Part shown: positions 1 to 5,337 of the stretch, piece after piece
Position numbering within the stretch: position 1 is the first letter of the stretch
Layout of the letters: each line of letters starts with the position of its first letter
Source: an uncultured Collinsella sp.
GTDB taxonomy: Bacteria > Actinomycetota > Coriobacteriia > Coriobacteriales > Coriobacteriaceae
Length of the DNA stretch: 5,380 nt
Reading direction: 5' to 3'
NCBI GenBank assembly: GCA_958421035.1
Contig: CATZKS010000121.1
Span: forward strand, 1 to 5,380
Program-made: the position numbers and the translations under genes
Notes under the pieces: generated by a model
Databases searched by the model: none
Seen by the model: the letters and a program-made list of their open reading frames with translations, nothing else
Told to the model about the DNA's origin: nothing

Positions 1-5
1 AAGAC

Positions 6-31
6 GGAAAGCACATTAAGTGCTTTCCTTT
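6..31 (+). terminator. Intrinsic terminator of an upstream gene
   Basis: A perfect 9-base inverted repeat, GGAAAGCAC (6-14) and GTGCTTTCC (20-28), encloses the 5-base loop ATTAA and is followed by a short T run (29-31). Stem plus T run fits a rho-independent terminator. The upstream gene it would serve lies outside the window. The T run is only three bases, so termination may be modest. The stem begins and ends in A/T-rich pairs, so weak activity in the reverse direction is possible. Confidence 0.6.
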
Positions 32-109
32 GCGTGCGGAACTCGCGACAAACTTCATGCCCTCCGGTCCGCCCCGGGAGCCACCGCTAAGTTATCCCCC
101 GGCATTCAG

Positions 110-138
110 AAAATCTAAGTGCCAAAAAATAAGATTTT
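110..138. promoter_or_regulatory. AT-rich hairpin upstream of groES
   Basis: AAAATCT (110-116) and AGATTTT (132-138) are a perfect 7-base inverted repeat with a 15-base loop, followed by two more T residues. It is the most AT-rich patch between the upstream terminator and groES. It could be a second weak terminator, a protein-binding palindrome or simply an AT-rich promoter flank. TTGACT (139-144), which resembles a -35 box, starts immediately after it, but no good -10 lies 16-18 bases downstream of that. The role is unresolved. Confidence 0.25.
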
Positions 139-213
139 TTGACTCCGTGTTGTATAACCCGCCATTCGTGGGTACCATTCAACGCGTACGCAAACAAAAA
201 GGGTTAATTCGCG

Positions 214-222
214 TGGTATAAC
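214..222 (+). promoter_or_regulatory. Candidate extended -10 promoter of groES-groEL
   Basis: TATAAC (217-222) matches the sigma-70 type -10 box in five of six positions and is preceded by TGG (214-216), the extended -10 signature TGn. No convincing -35 is found 16-18 bases upstream, as an extended -10 promoter can allow. The implied start of transcription is near position 229, leaving a short leader of about 20 bases containing the groES ribosome binding site. A second copy of the same eight bases, GTATAACC, lies at 152-159 and could be another promoter or an operator. No CIRCE or HspR (HAIR) repeat is visible nearby. Confidence 0.4.
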
Positions 223-250
223 CGCGCGGCCCAAAAAGGAGGAGACAAGC

Positions 251-544
251 ATGTCGTCTTTGAAGCCGCTTGCAGATCGTGTTCTGGTCAAGCCCGACGA
301 GGCCGAGCAGAAGACCGCTTCTGGTCTGTATATCGCCAGCAACGCTCAGGAGAAGCCGCAGCGCGGCACCATTGTTGCCGTTGGTGCCGGCAAGGTCAAC
401 GACAAGGGTGAGCGCATTCCCATGGACGTCAAGGTCGGTGACGTTGTCATCTACGGTAAGTTCGGTGGCAACGAGGTTAAGGTCGACGGCGAGAAGTATC
501 TGCTCATGCGCGCCGATGACATCTACGCTGTCGTCGAGGCCTAG
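251..544 (+). CDS. groES: Co-chaperonin GroES (Cpn10)
   Basis: GroES is the heptameric lid of the GroEL folding chamber in the cytosol; ATP-dependent binding closes the cage over unfolded substrate. The 97-residue product has the usual family length. The N-terminal signature is clear: PLADRVLVKP at residues 6-15, followed by the mobile loop at about 17-33. That loop carries the hydrophobic contact residues L26-Y27-I28 that dock on the GroEL apical domain. A roof-loop segment lies around 46-55, and the C-terminal strand reads ADDIYAVVE. The ATG is chosen because a strong Shine-Dalgarno, AAGGAGGAG (236-244), lies six bases upstream and the protein starts where the family normally does. It stops with TAG and is followed after 96 bases by groEL, with no obvious terminator between, so the two form an operon. 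Regulation is probably by heat or stress, but no known heat-shock operator is visible. Confidence 0.97.
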   Translation: MSSLKPLADRVLVKPDEAEQKTASGLYIASNAQEKPQRGTIVAVGAGKVNDKGERIPMDVKVGDVVIYGKFGGNEVKVDGEKYLLMRADDIYAVVEA

Positions 545-580
545 TCTCGTCAGAATCTCTGATTCGTCTTTGAACGCGCT

Positions 581-614
581 CGTCGCATAGGACTCGGAAG
601 CGGCGACGCGAGTC
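581..614 (+). promoter_or_regulatory. Two alternative hairpins in the groES-groEL spacer
   Basis: CGTCGC (581-586) can pair with GCGACG (603-608). GACTCG (591-596) can pair with CGAGTC (609-614). The arms interleave, and no bases separate 608 from 609, so both helices cannot readily form together; they are alternatives. A small extra hairpin, GAATC/GATTC (553-557 and 561-565), lies just upstream. The second helix ends eleven bases before the groEL Shine-Dalgarno TTGGAGG (624-630 region). The structure could adjust groEL output relative to groES, slow RNA decay or mark a processing site. Six-base arms in GC-rich DNA can also arise by chance. Confidence 0.3.
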
Positions 615-640
615 ACATTTCTTTTGGAGGATTACCCACT

Positions 641-2278
641 ATGGCAAAGAACATTACGTTCAACACCGATGCCCGCGCTAAGCTCGCCAAGGGCGTCAAC
701 ACCCTGGCCGACGCCGTTACCGTCACCATGGGCCCCAAGGGCCGCTACGTTGCGCTGCAGCGCACGTTCGGTGCCCCGACCATCACCAACGACGGCGTTT
801 CCGTCGCTAAGGAGATCGAGCTCGAGGACAACATCGAGAACATGGGCGCCCAGCTGGTGAAGGAGGTCGCCACCAAGACCAACGACACCGTGGGTGACGG
901 CACCACCACCGCAACCCTGCTCGCTCAGGCCATCGTCAACGACGGTCTGCGCAACGTCGCCGCTGGCGCCAACCCGCTGGCCATCCGTCGCGGCATCGAC
1001 AAGGCCGTCAACGCCGCCGTCGCCGAGATGAAGAAGCAGGCCAAGCCGGTCGAGACCAAGGAGCAGATTGCTTCCGTCGGTACCATCTCCGCCGGTGACC
1101 CCGAGGTCGGCGAGAAGATCGCCGAGGCCATGGAGGTCGTGGGCAAGGACGGCGTCATCACCGTCGAGGATTCCCAGACGTTCGACATCACCATCGACAC
1201 CGTCGAGGGCATGCAGTTCGACAAGGGCTATGTCTCCGCTTACTTCGTCACGGATAACGACCGCATGGAGGCCGTGATGAAGGATCCGTACATCCTCATC
1301 ACCGACCAGAAGATCTCCAGCGTTCAGGACATCATGCCTGTTCTCGAGGCTGTCCAGCGCGCCGGCCGTGGCCTGCTCATCATCGCTGAGGACATCGACG
1401 GCGAGGCCCTGCCCACCCTGGTCCTCAACAAGATCCGTGGCGCTCTCAACGTCTGCGCCGTCAAGGCTCCGGGCTACGGCGATCGCCGCAAGCGCATCCT
1501 CGAGGACATCGCCGTCCTTACCGGTGGCCAGGCCGCTCTGGACGAGCTGGGCGTGAAGGTCGCTGACATCACCGCCGATATGCTCGGTACCGCTAAGTCC
1601 GTCACCATCTCCAAGGACAACACCGTCGTCGTTGGCGGCGCTGGCTCCAAGGAGGCCATCGACGCCCGCATCGCTCAGATCAAGGGCGAAATGGAGAACA
1701 CCACCTCTGACTTCGATCGCGAGAAGCTCCAGGAGCGCCTGGCCAAGCTCTCCGGTGGCGTTGCCGTCATCAAGGTCGGCGCTGCTACCGAGTCCGAGCT
1801 CAAGGAGATCAAGCATCGCGTCGAGGACGCCCTGCAGGCTACCCGCGCTGCTGTCGAGGAGGGCATTGTCGCCGGTGGCGGCGTCGCCTTCATGGACGCT
1901 GCTCCTGCGCTCGACGCTGTCGAGATCGATGACCCCGAGGAGAAGATCGGCGTCGACATCGTCAAGAAGGCTCTGACCGCTCCGGTCGCTACCATCGCCA
2001 AGAACGCTGGCTTTGAGGGCGCTGTCGTGGTCGACAAGGTTGCCGAGCTGCCCGCCGGCCAGGGTCTCAACTCTGCCAACGGCGAGTGGGGCGACATGAT
2101 CGAGATGGGCGTCCTCGACCCCGTCAAGGTCAGCCGCGTCACCCTGCAGAACGCTGCTTCCGTCGCCAGCCTGATCCTCATCACCGAGGCTACCGTCTCC
2201 GATGTGCCCAAGAACACTCAGCTTGAGGACGCTATCGCTGCTGCCACCGCTGGTCAGCAGGGCGGCGGTATGTACTAA
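641..2278 (+). CDS. groEL: Chaperonin GroEL (Hsp60/Cpn60)
   Basis: GroEL is the double-ring, 14-subunit ATPase that encloses non-native proteins in the cytosol and works with GroES, encoded just upstream. The 545-residue length is typical. Nucleotide-site residues are present: D51 in TNDGVSVAKEIE, the phosphate-binding GDGTTT at 85-90 (with D86), and the hydrolytic aspartate at about D396 in KHRVEDAL, matching E. coli D52, D87 and D398. The chaperonin signature AAVEEGIVAGGG spans 403-414. The apical domain runs roughly 190-375 and the second equatorial half from about 408. The C-terminus is a short Gly/Met tail ending GGGMY instead of the long GGM repeat of E. coli. The ATG follows TTTTGGAGG (622-630) at normal spacing. 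Codons end strongly in C or G, as expected for a very highly expressed gene. Nothing appears truncated or broken. Confidence 0.98.
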   Translation: MAKNITFNTDARAKLAKGVNTLADAVTVTMGPKGRYVALQRTFGAPTITNDGVSVAKEIELEDNIENMGAQLVKEVATKTNDTVGDGTTTATLLAQAIVNDGLRNVAAGANPLAIRRGIDKAVNAAVAEMKKQAKPVETKEQIASVGTISAGDPEVGEKIAEAMEVVGKDGVITVEDSQTFDITIDTVEGMQFDKGYVSAYFVTDNDRMEAVMKDPYILITDQKISSVQDIMPVLEAVQRAGRGLLIIAEDIDGEALPTLVLNKIRGALNVCAVKAPGYGDRRKRILEDIAVLTGGQAALDELGVKVADITADMLGTAKSVTISKDNTVVVGGAGSKEAIDARIAQIKGEMENTTSDFDREKLQERLAKLSGGVAVIKVGAATESELKEIKHRVEDALQATRAAVEEGIVAGGGVAFMDAAPALDAVEIDDPEEKIGVDIVKKALTAPVATIAKNAGFEGAVVVDKVAELPAGQGLNSANGEWGDMIEMGVLDPVKVSRVTLQNAASVASLILITEATVSDVPKNTQLEDAIAAATAGQQGGGMY

Positions 2279-2304
2279 GGCCGACAAGGTCTAGAACTCC
2301 CACC

Positions 2305-2447
2305 GGGAATCCGGGGGCGTGACGGGGCTTCTCTCCGGAACGTCCTCGGACATGCAAAGAGGCTCCGCATCGCGCTTCGCGCTGCGGAGCCTCTTTGCGT
2401 CCTGCGGAATGTTCCGGAGAGAAGCCCCGTCACGCCCCCGGATCCCC
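2305..2447. repeat. Large nested palindrome downstream of groEL
   Basis: A perfect 33-base inverted repeat lies at 2309-2341 and 2411-2443. After one mismatch, three further G-C pairs extend it to 2305 and 2447. Inside sits a second perfect inverted repeat of 16 bases (2354-2369 and 2383-2398) whose loop can close further through CGCG/CGCG (2371-2374, 2378-2381). Between outer and inner arms each side holds 12 bases of similar, directly repeated sequence (GTCCTCGGACAT and GTCCTGCGGAAT), which do not pair well. The whole could fold as one very long hairpin in RNA or extrude as a cruciform in DNA. It starts 27 bases after the groEL stop. It could be a compound terminator, a MITE-like or REP-like mobile repeat, or an RNase III target. 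No transposase or clear target-site duplication is seen. Confidence 0.9.
2354..2398 (+). terminator. Probable groES-groEL terminator (inner hairpin)
   Basis: GCAAAGAGGCTCCGCA (2354-2369) and TGCGGAGCCTCTTTGC (2383-2398) form a perfect 16-base stem. The 13-base loop can pair further to leave a CTT triloop. The A-rich 5' foot and the CTCTTT 3' foot give the symmetric appearance of a bidirectional intrinsic terminator. The T run is short and lies within the stem rather than after it, so the termination call is an inference from position (75 bases after the groEL stop, in front of an independent operon) and stem strength. Confidence 0.65.
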
Positions 2448-2516
2448 TGCGTTTACGGCCTTGAGGTCGGCGTGGGCGGAGATCGTGGCTGATGGGGATA
2501 CATGTCCCGGTCGCTG

Positions 2517-2537
2517 TTTCGCGGCTTTGCCGCGAAA
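2517..2537. repeat. Perfect 9-base palindrome in the intergenic region
   Basis: TTTCGCGGC (2517-2525) and GCCGCGAAA (2529-2537) are perfectly complementary around the loop TTT. On neither strand is the stem followed by a T run, so it is not a standard intrinsic terminator. The compact GC-rich stem and tight loop resemble a REP-type extragenic palindrome or a protein-binding site. Copy number elsewhere in the genome cannot be judged from this window. Confidence 0.5.
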
Positions 2538-2556
2538 GGCGCGCTACTTTGGGATG

Positions 2557-2594
2557 GGTGGGGAACGTGGTTGTTGCGGCAACTGGTCCCCACC
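2557..2594. repeat. Hairpin GGTGGGGA/TCCCCACC
   Basis: GGTGGGGA (2557-2564) pairs perfectly with TCCCCACC (2587-2594). The apical part can close through GTTG/CAAC (2573-2576 and 2580-2583) around CGG. The sequence after it is ATAAATTACCC, with no T run, so a terminator role is not supported. It lies just upstream of the riboflavin promoter and could be a binding site, a repeat-element end or an insulating structure. Confidence 0.4.
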
Positions 2595-2614
2595 ATAAAT
2601 TACCCTTGGCATAC

Positions 2615-2642
2615 TTGCGCGAATACCTGCCCGTGCTACACT
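2615..2642 (+). promoter_or_regulatory. Candidate promoter of the riboflavin ECF operon
   Basis: TTGCGC (2615-2620) serves as a partial -35 and TACACT (2637-2642) as the -10, with a 16-base spacer. TGC (2634-2636) adds an extended -10 signature. The predicted start, near 2649, falls at the 5' edge of the FMN riboswitch P1 helix, exactly where a leader transcript would be expected to begin. This placement is the strongest argument for the call. TTGGCA (2606-2611) is a better -35 hexamer but is 25 bases from this -10, too far to act with it. Confidence 0.5.
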
Positions 2643-2650
2643 TGCAATTG

Positions 2651-2837
2651 CTGTTTCAGGGCGGGGTGAAATTCCCCACTGGCGGTAAATTGGGCGGTGT
2701 CAAAGGGACGCCGTGGCGCAGGCGAGATGCCTGCGACCGAGCCGATGAGTCCGCGACCCGTGTGTGCGTTGGTTCGCATGCCGGCTGAACTGGTGAGATC
2801 CCAGTACCAACGGTTAGAGTCCGGATGCAAGAGGCAG
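2651..2837 (+). promoter_or_regulatory. FMN riboswitch (RFN element)
   Basis: The conserved RFN blocks appear in order: AGGGCGGGGTGAAATTCCCC (2658-2677, P2 with its TGAAATT loop), TGGCGGTAAA (2680-2689), AGTCCGCGACCCG (2748-2760), the P5 hairpin ACTGG/CCAGT (2789-2793, 2801-2805) and AGTCCGGATG (2818-2827). P1 can be drawn between CTGTTTC (2651-2657) and GAGGCAG (2831-2837), seven pairs including two G-U. P3 carries a long variable arm (about 2690-2747) with an extra hairpin CGCAGGC/GCCTGCG (2717-2723, 2729-2735). The element binds flavin mononucleotide and controls the riboflavin importer downstream. No terminator hairpin follows before ribU, and P1 overlaps the ribosome binding site, so control is probably at translation: FMN bound means P1 formed and ribU off. 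One usual G is A at 2809, in what is normally CCGAC. Confidence 0.95.
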
Positions 2838-2843
2838 GTGATC
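2832..2843 (+). promoter_or_regulatory. ribU ribosome binding site, inside the riboswitch
   Basis: Bases 2832-2843 match the 12-base complement of the 16S rRNA tail (AAGGAGGTGATC) at ten positions, with AGGTGATC (2836-2843) perfect. This fixes the ribU start at ATG 2846 rather than the in-frame ATG at 2825, which lies inside the riboswitch core GTCCGGATG. The 5' part, through 2837, is in the P1 3' strand, so ligand-stabilised P1 would hide it from the ribosome. Confidence 0.7.
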
Positions 2844-2845
2844 TT

Positions 2846-3436
2846 ATGTCTGAACAGTCGCAGCATATCCATTTTGAGAACACGAATAGGTGGAGCACCA
2901 AACAGCTCGTTACCATGGCGTTGATGTGCGCCTTGGGAGCACTGTTTATGTATGTACAGCTGCCCATTCTTCCCTCGGCGCCGTTTTTGACGTATGACCC
3001 GTCGCTGGTGCCGGCGATGGTGTGTGGGTTTGCATATGGCCCCGGTGCCGGTACCGCTGTTGCCGCTATGGCGATCGTTATCCATGCGCTTACCACGGGC
3101 GACTGGGTCGGCGCGCTTATGAACTTGGTTGCCACGCTGGGCTATATTCTGCCTGCGGCTATCGTCTATCAGAAGATGCACACCTACAAGGGTGCCGTGA
3201 TTGGCCTGGCGCTCGGCGTCATTGCCGCTACGGCGCTGTCCATGGTCGCGAACCTGACCATCGGCGTTTGGTTCTGGTATGGCTCGGTCGATGTAATCGC
3301 CCCGCTCATGATTCCCGCCGTGCTGCCGTTCAACCTCATCAAGACCGTGCTCAACTCGGTGTTGACGCTGGCGGTGTACAAGGCGGTCTCTAATCTCATC
3401 ACGCCCAAGAAGGACCAGGTCAAAGGCCGCGCATGA
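2846..3436 (+). CDS. ribU: RibU, riboflavin-binding S component of an ECF transporter
   Basis: RibU is the substrate-binding integral membrane subunit that captures riboflavin outside the cell and delivers it when the EcfA-EcfA-EcfT module drives it to topple in the membrane. The 196-residue protein has the expected size. After a hydrophilic N-terminus (1-18), hydrophobic segments lie at about 20-38, 55-82, 91-109, 115-141 and 150-186, consistent with the six-helix S-component fold. The RibU-type motif FLTYDPSLVPAMV (47-59) and PFNLIK (161-166) are visible; KTALNS-like helix 6 sequence follows as KTVLNS (166-171). The start at 2846 is set by the strong ribosome binding site. Its stop overlaps the next gene by four bases (ATGA), indicating coupled translation. 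The FMN riboswitch directly upstream strongly supports riboflavin as substrate over other vitamins. Confidence 0.92.
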   Translation: MSEQSQHIHFENTNRWSTKQLVTMALMCALGALFMYVQLPILPSAPFLTYDPSLVPAMVCGFAYGPGAGTAVAAMAIVIHALTTGDWVGALMNLVATLGYILPAAIVYQKMHTYKGAVIGLALGVIAATALSMVANLTIGVWFWYGSVDVIAPLMIPAVLPFNLIKTVLNSVLTLAVYKAVSNLITPKKDQVKGRA

Positions 3437-5337
3437 TTGAGTGTCGGGGCGTTTCCTTTAGCTATGACGGTGCTGTACCGGCGCTCGATGGCATCAATCT
3501 GAACATAGAGGATGGCGAGTTTTTCTGCATCCTCGGCGGAAACGGGTCGGGCAAGTCTACGTTTGCCAAGCATTTGAACGCGCTGCTGCAGCCCGATGCG
3601 GGAACGGTGTGCGTCAACGGTATGGACGCGTCCGATCCCGAGCTGGTCTACGACATCCGCTCGACTGCGGGCATGGTGTTCCAGAATCCCGACGACCAGC
3701 TTGTGGCGACACTTGTCGAGGACGATGTTGCGTTTGGTCCCGAGAACTTAGGGGTCGAATCGGCCCAGATCGCGCAGCGCGTGCGCGAGGCGCTGAAGGC
3801 CGTGGGTCTGGTGGGCTTTGAGCGCCACGAGACCCACGCTCTCTCGGGTGGACAAAAGCAGCGCGTGGCGCTTGCTGGCGTGCTCGCCATGGAGCCGCGC
3901 GTGCTCATCTTGGACGAGGCGTCCTCGATGCTCGATCCGCGCGGGCGCAAGGGTCTTATGAAGGCTTGTCACGCGCTGCACGAACGCGGCATGACCATCG
4001 TGATGATTACGCACTTTATGGAAGAGGCCGCTGAGGCCGATCGAGTCGCGGTGTTTCGGGCGGGGCGCGTTGCCATGCTCGGTACGCCCGAGGAGATTCT
4101 GACGCGGGCGGACGATCTTGCGCAGCTCAACCTGGACATGCCGGCGTCGTGCTGTCTGGGTAGGGCGCTTCGTGTGAAGGGCGTACCCGTTTGCACGCAG
4201 GTGCGTGAGGCGGATATGGTCGCCGAGATTGCGCAGACCTATACCGAGCGAAGTAGGACAGGCATCGCCGGACGGCCTTTCGCATCCGATCCTCGTATTC
4301 CCGACAACGTCTCCTCTGCAATCGATGGCACAGACGCGTCGGAGCCCGTTATCGAGATTTCGCATCTCTCGCATAGCTATTCGCTGAGCGCCCGCGAGCG
4401 TCGCCGTTGGCACAAGCGCTCAGCCGTCGAGGGCGCATCGAACAAACAGGCTCTCTGGGGCAACGACCCCAGCAGCCCGTGGGCGCTGCGCGATGTATCG
4501 CTGACGGTGCGTCGCGGCGAGTTCCTGGGCTTGGCAGGTCATACCGGTTCGGGTAAGTCGACGCTGGTCCAGCATCTCAACGGTTTGATTCGCCCTCAGG
4601 AGGGATCCGTTCGCGCGCTGGGGCTCGATCTGTCAAACAAGAAAGACGCCGCTGCGGTTAAGGCCAAGGTCGGCGTGGTGTTTCAGTATCCTGAGCGTCA
4701 GCTGTTTGCCGAAACCGTGGCGCAGGACGTGGCGTTTGGTCCGCACAACCTTGGCTTGCCGCAAAATGAAGTCGACCGTCGTGTCGAGTCATCGCTCTCG
4801 CGCGTAGGCCTCGATCTTTCCACGGTCGGCGACAAGAGTCCCTTTGAGCTTTCGGGCGGTCAGCAACGGCGTGTGGCATTCGCCGGCGTGCTCGCCATGG
4901 AGCCCGAAGTCCTGGTGCTCGATGAACCCATGGCGGGGCTCGATCCGGCTGCGCGCAGGGATTTCCTTGAGCTTATCGATCGACTTCACCGCGATGGCCT
5001 GACCGTTGTCATGGTTTCGCATAGTATGGATGACCTGGCCAATTGCTGCGACCGTATCGTCGTAATGAACGAAGGTGCGGTGTTTGCCGAGGGAACCCCC
5101 GTGCAGGTGTTTGCGCATGCCGATGAGCTCAAGTCGATCGGCTTGGGCGTACCTGCTGCTCAGCGCATGGCGTTGGCGCTCGCGGAAGCGGGCGTGCCAC
5201 TGCGTCGCGGCGGGCTCTATACGGTTGAGTCGTTGGCCGACGAGTTGGTAGATTTGCTGATCGGTCGCTCGGACGGTCCTTCTAACGTCGCGGACATTGC
5301 TAAATCCAAGACGGTCTCGCGAGAGGAGGGCTGCTGA
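3433..5337 (+). CDS. ecfA: Fused ECF transporter ATPase, EcfA1-EcfA2 tandem
   Basis: This cytosolic ATPase energises the ECF importer. Its 634 residues hold two complete ABC nucleotide-binding domains that most Firmicutes encode as separate EcfA1 and EcfA2. Domain 1 (about 1-245): A-loop Y11, Walker A GGNGSGKST (35-43), Q-loop FQNPDDQ (83-89), signature LSGGQKQR (137-144), Walker B with D161-E162, D-loop MLDP (166-169), H194. FQNPDDQ and LDEASSMLDP are EcfA1-like. Domain 2 (about 305-634): Y316, GHTGSGKST (369-377), FQYPERQLF (417-425), LSGGQQRR (473-480), D497-E498, GLDP (502-505), H530. FQYPERQLF is EcfA2-like. Both catalytic glutamates remain, so both sites look competent. A poorly conserved-looking linker spans about 265-304, and domain 2 has a basic insert (about 318-348, including RERRRWHKR) before strand two. 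It overlaps ribU by four bases and ecfT by one. Tandem ATPases have precedent in B. subtilis YkoD. Confidence 0.93.
   Translation: MIECRGVSFSYDGAVPALDGINLNIEDGEFFCILGGNGSGKSTFAKHLNALLQPDAGTVCVNGMDASDPELVYDIRSTAGMVFQNPDDQLVATLVEDDVAFGPENLGVESAQIAQRVREALKAVGLVGFERHETHALSGGQKQRVALAGVLAMEPRVLILDEASSMLDPRGRKGLMKACHALHERGMTIVMITHFMEEAAEADRVAVFRAGRVAMLGTPEEILTRADDLAQLNLDMPASCCLGRALRVKGVPVCTQVREADMVAEIAQTYTERSRTGIAGRPFASDPRIPDNVSSAIDGTDASEPVIEISHLSHSYSLSARERRRWHKRSAVEGASNKQALWGNDPSSPWALRDVSLTVRRGEFLGLAGHTGSGKSTLVQHLNGLIRPQEGSVRALGLDLSNKKDAAAVKAKVGVVFQYPERQLFAETVAQDVAFGPHNLGLPQNEVDRRVESSLSRVGLDLSTVGDKSPFELSGGQQRRVAFAGVLAMEPEVLVLDEPMAGLDPAARRDFLELIDRLHRDGLTVVMVSHSMDDLANCCDRIVVMNEGAVFAEGTPVQVFAHADELKSIGLGVPAAQRMALALAEAGVPLRRGGLYTVESLADELVDLLIGRSDGPSNVADIAKSKTVSREEGC

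Noticed and set aside
9..26. CIRCE-like AGCAC...GTGCT near the window start
   Set aside because: The arms resemble half of CIRCE, but the 5-base loop and flanks do not fit TTAGCACTC-N9-GAGTGCTAA. It sits more than 200 bases from groES and fits a terminator better.
30..221. 63-codon plus-strand open frame from TTG at 30
   Set aside because: It starts within the terminator T run and covers the groES promoter; no ribosome binding site or homologous feature is seen.
581..614. H-type pseudoknot in the groES-groEL spacer
   Set aside because: The loop that must cross the first stem would have zero bases, so both helices cannot form together; they are better read as alternatives.
179..616. Minus-strand open frame across groES
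   Set aside because: It is antisense to a certain groES gene, runs into promoter sequence and has no recognisable motif.
632..2287. Long 551-codon open frame on the minus strand across groEL
   Set aside because: It exactly mirrors groEL and arises from the GC-rich, C/G-ending codons of that gene. The translation is low-complexity D/G/V/L-rich and shows no recognisable domain.
2309..2443. Insertion sequence with 33-base terminal inverted repeats
   Set aside because: Only 69 bases lie between the arms, no transposase is present and no clear target-site duplication flanks them. A non-autonomous element remains possible and is kept as a finding only.
2395..2788. Small plus-strand open frames in the groEL-ribU interval
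   Set aside because: They run through the palindrome arm, other hairpins or the riboswitch, lack good ribosome binding sites and encode nothing recognisable.
2825..2845. Upstream in-frame ATG at 2825 as the ribU start
   Set aside because: This ATG belongs to the invariant GGATG end of the FMN aptamer and lacks its own ribosome binding site. The ATG at 2846 has a near-perfect one.
2636..3181. Minus-strand open frames across the riboswitch and ribU
   Set aside because: They overlap a structured RNA element and a clear membrane protein gene, and show no domain.
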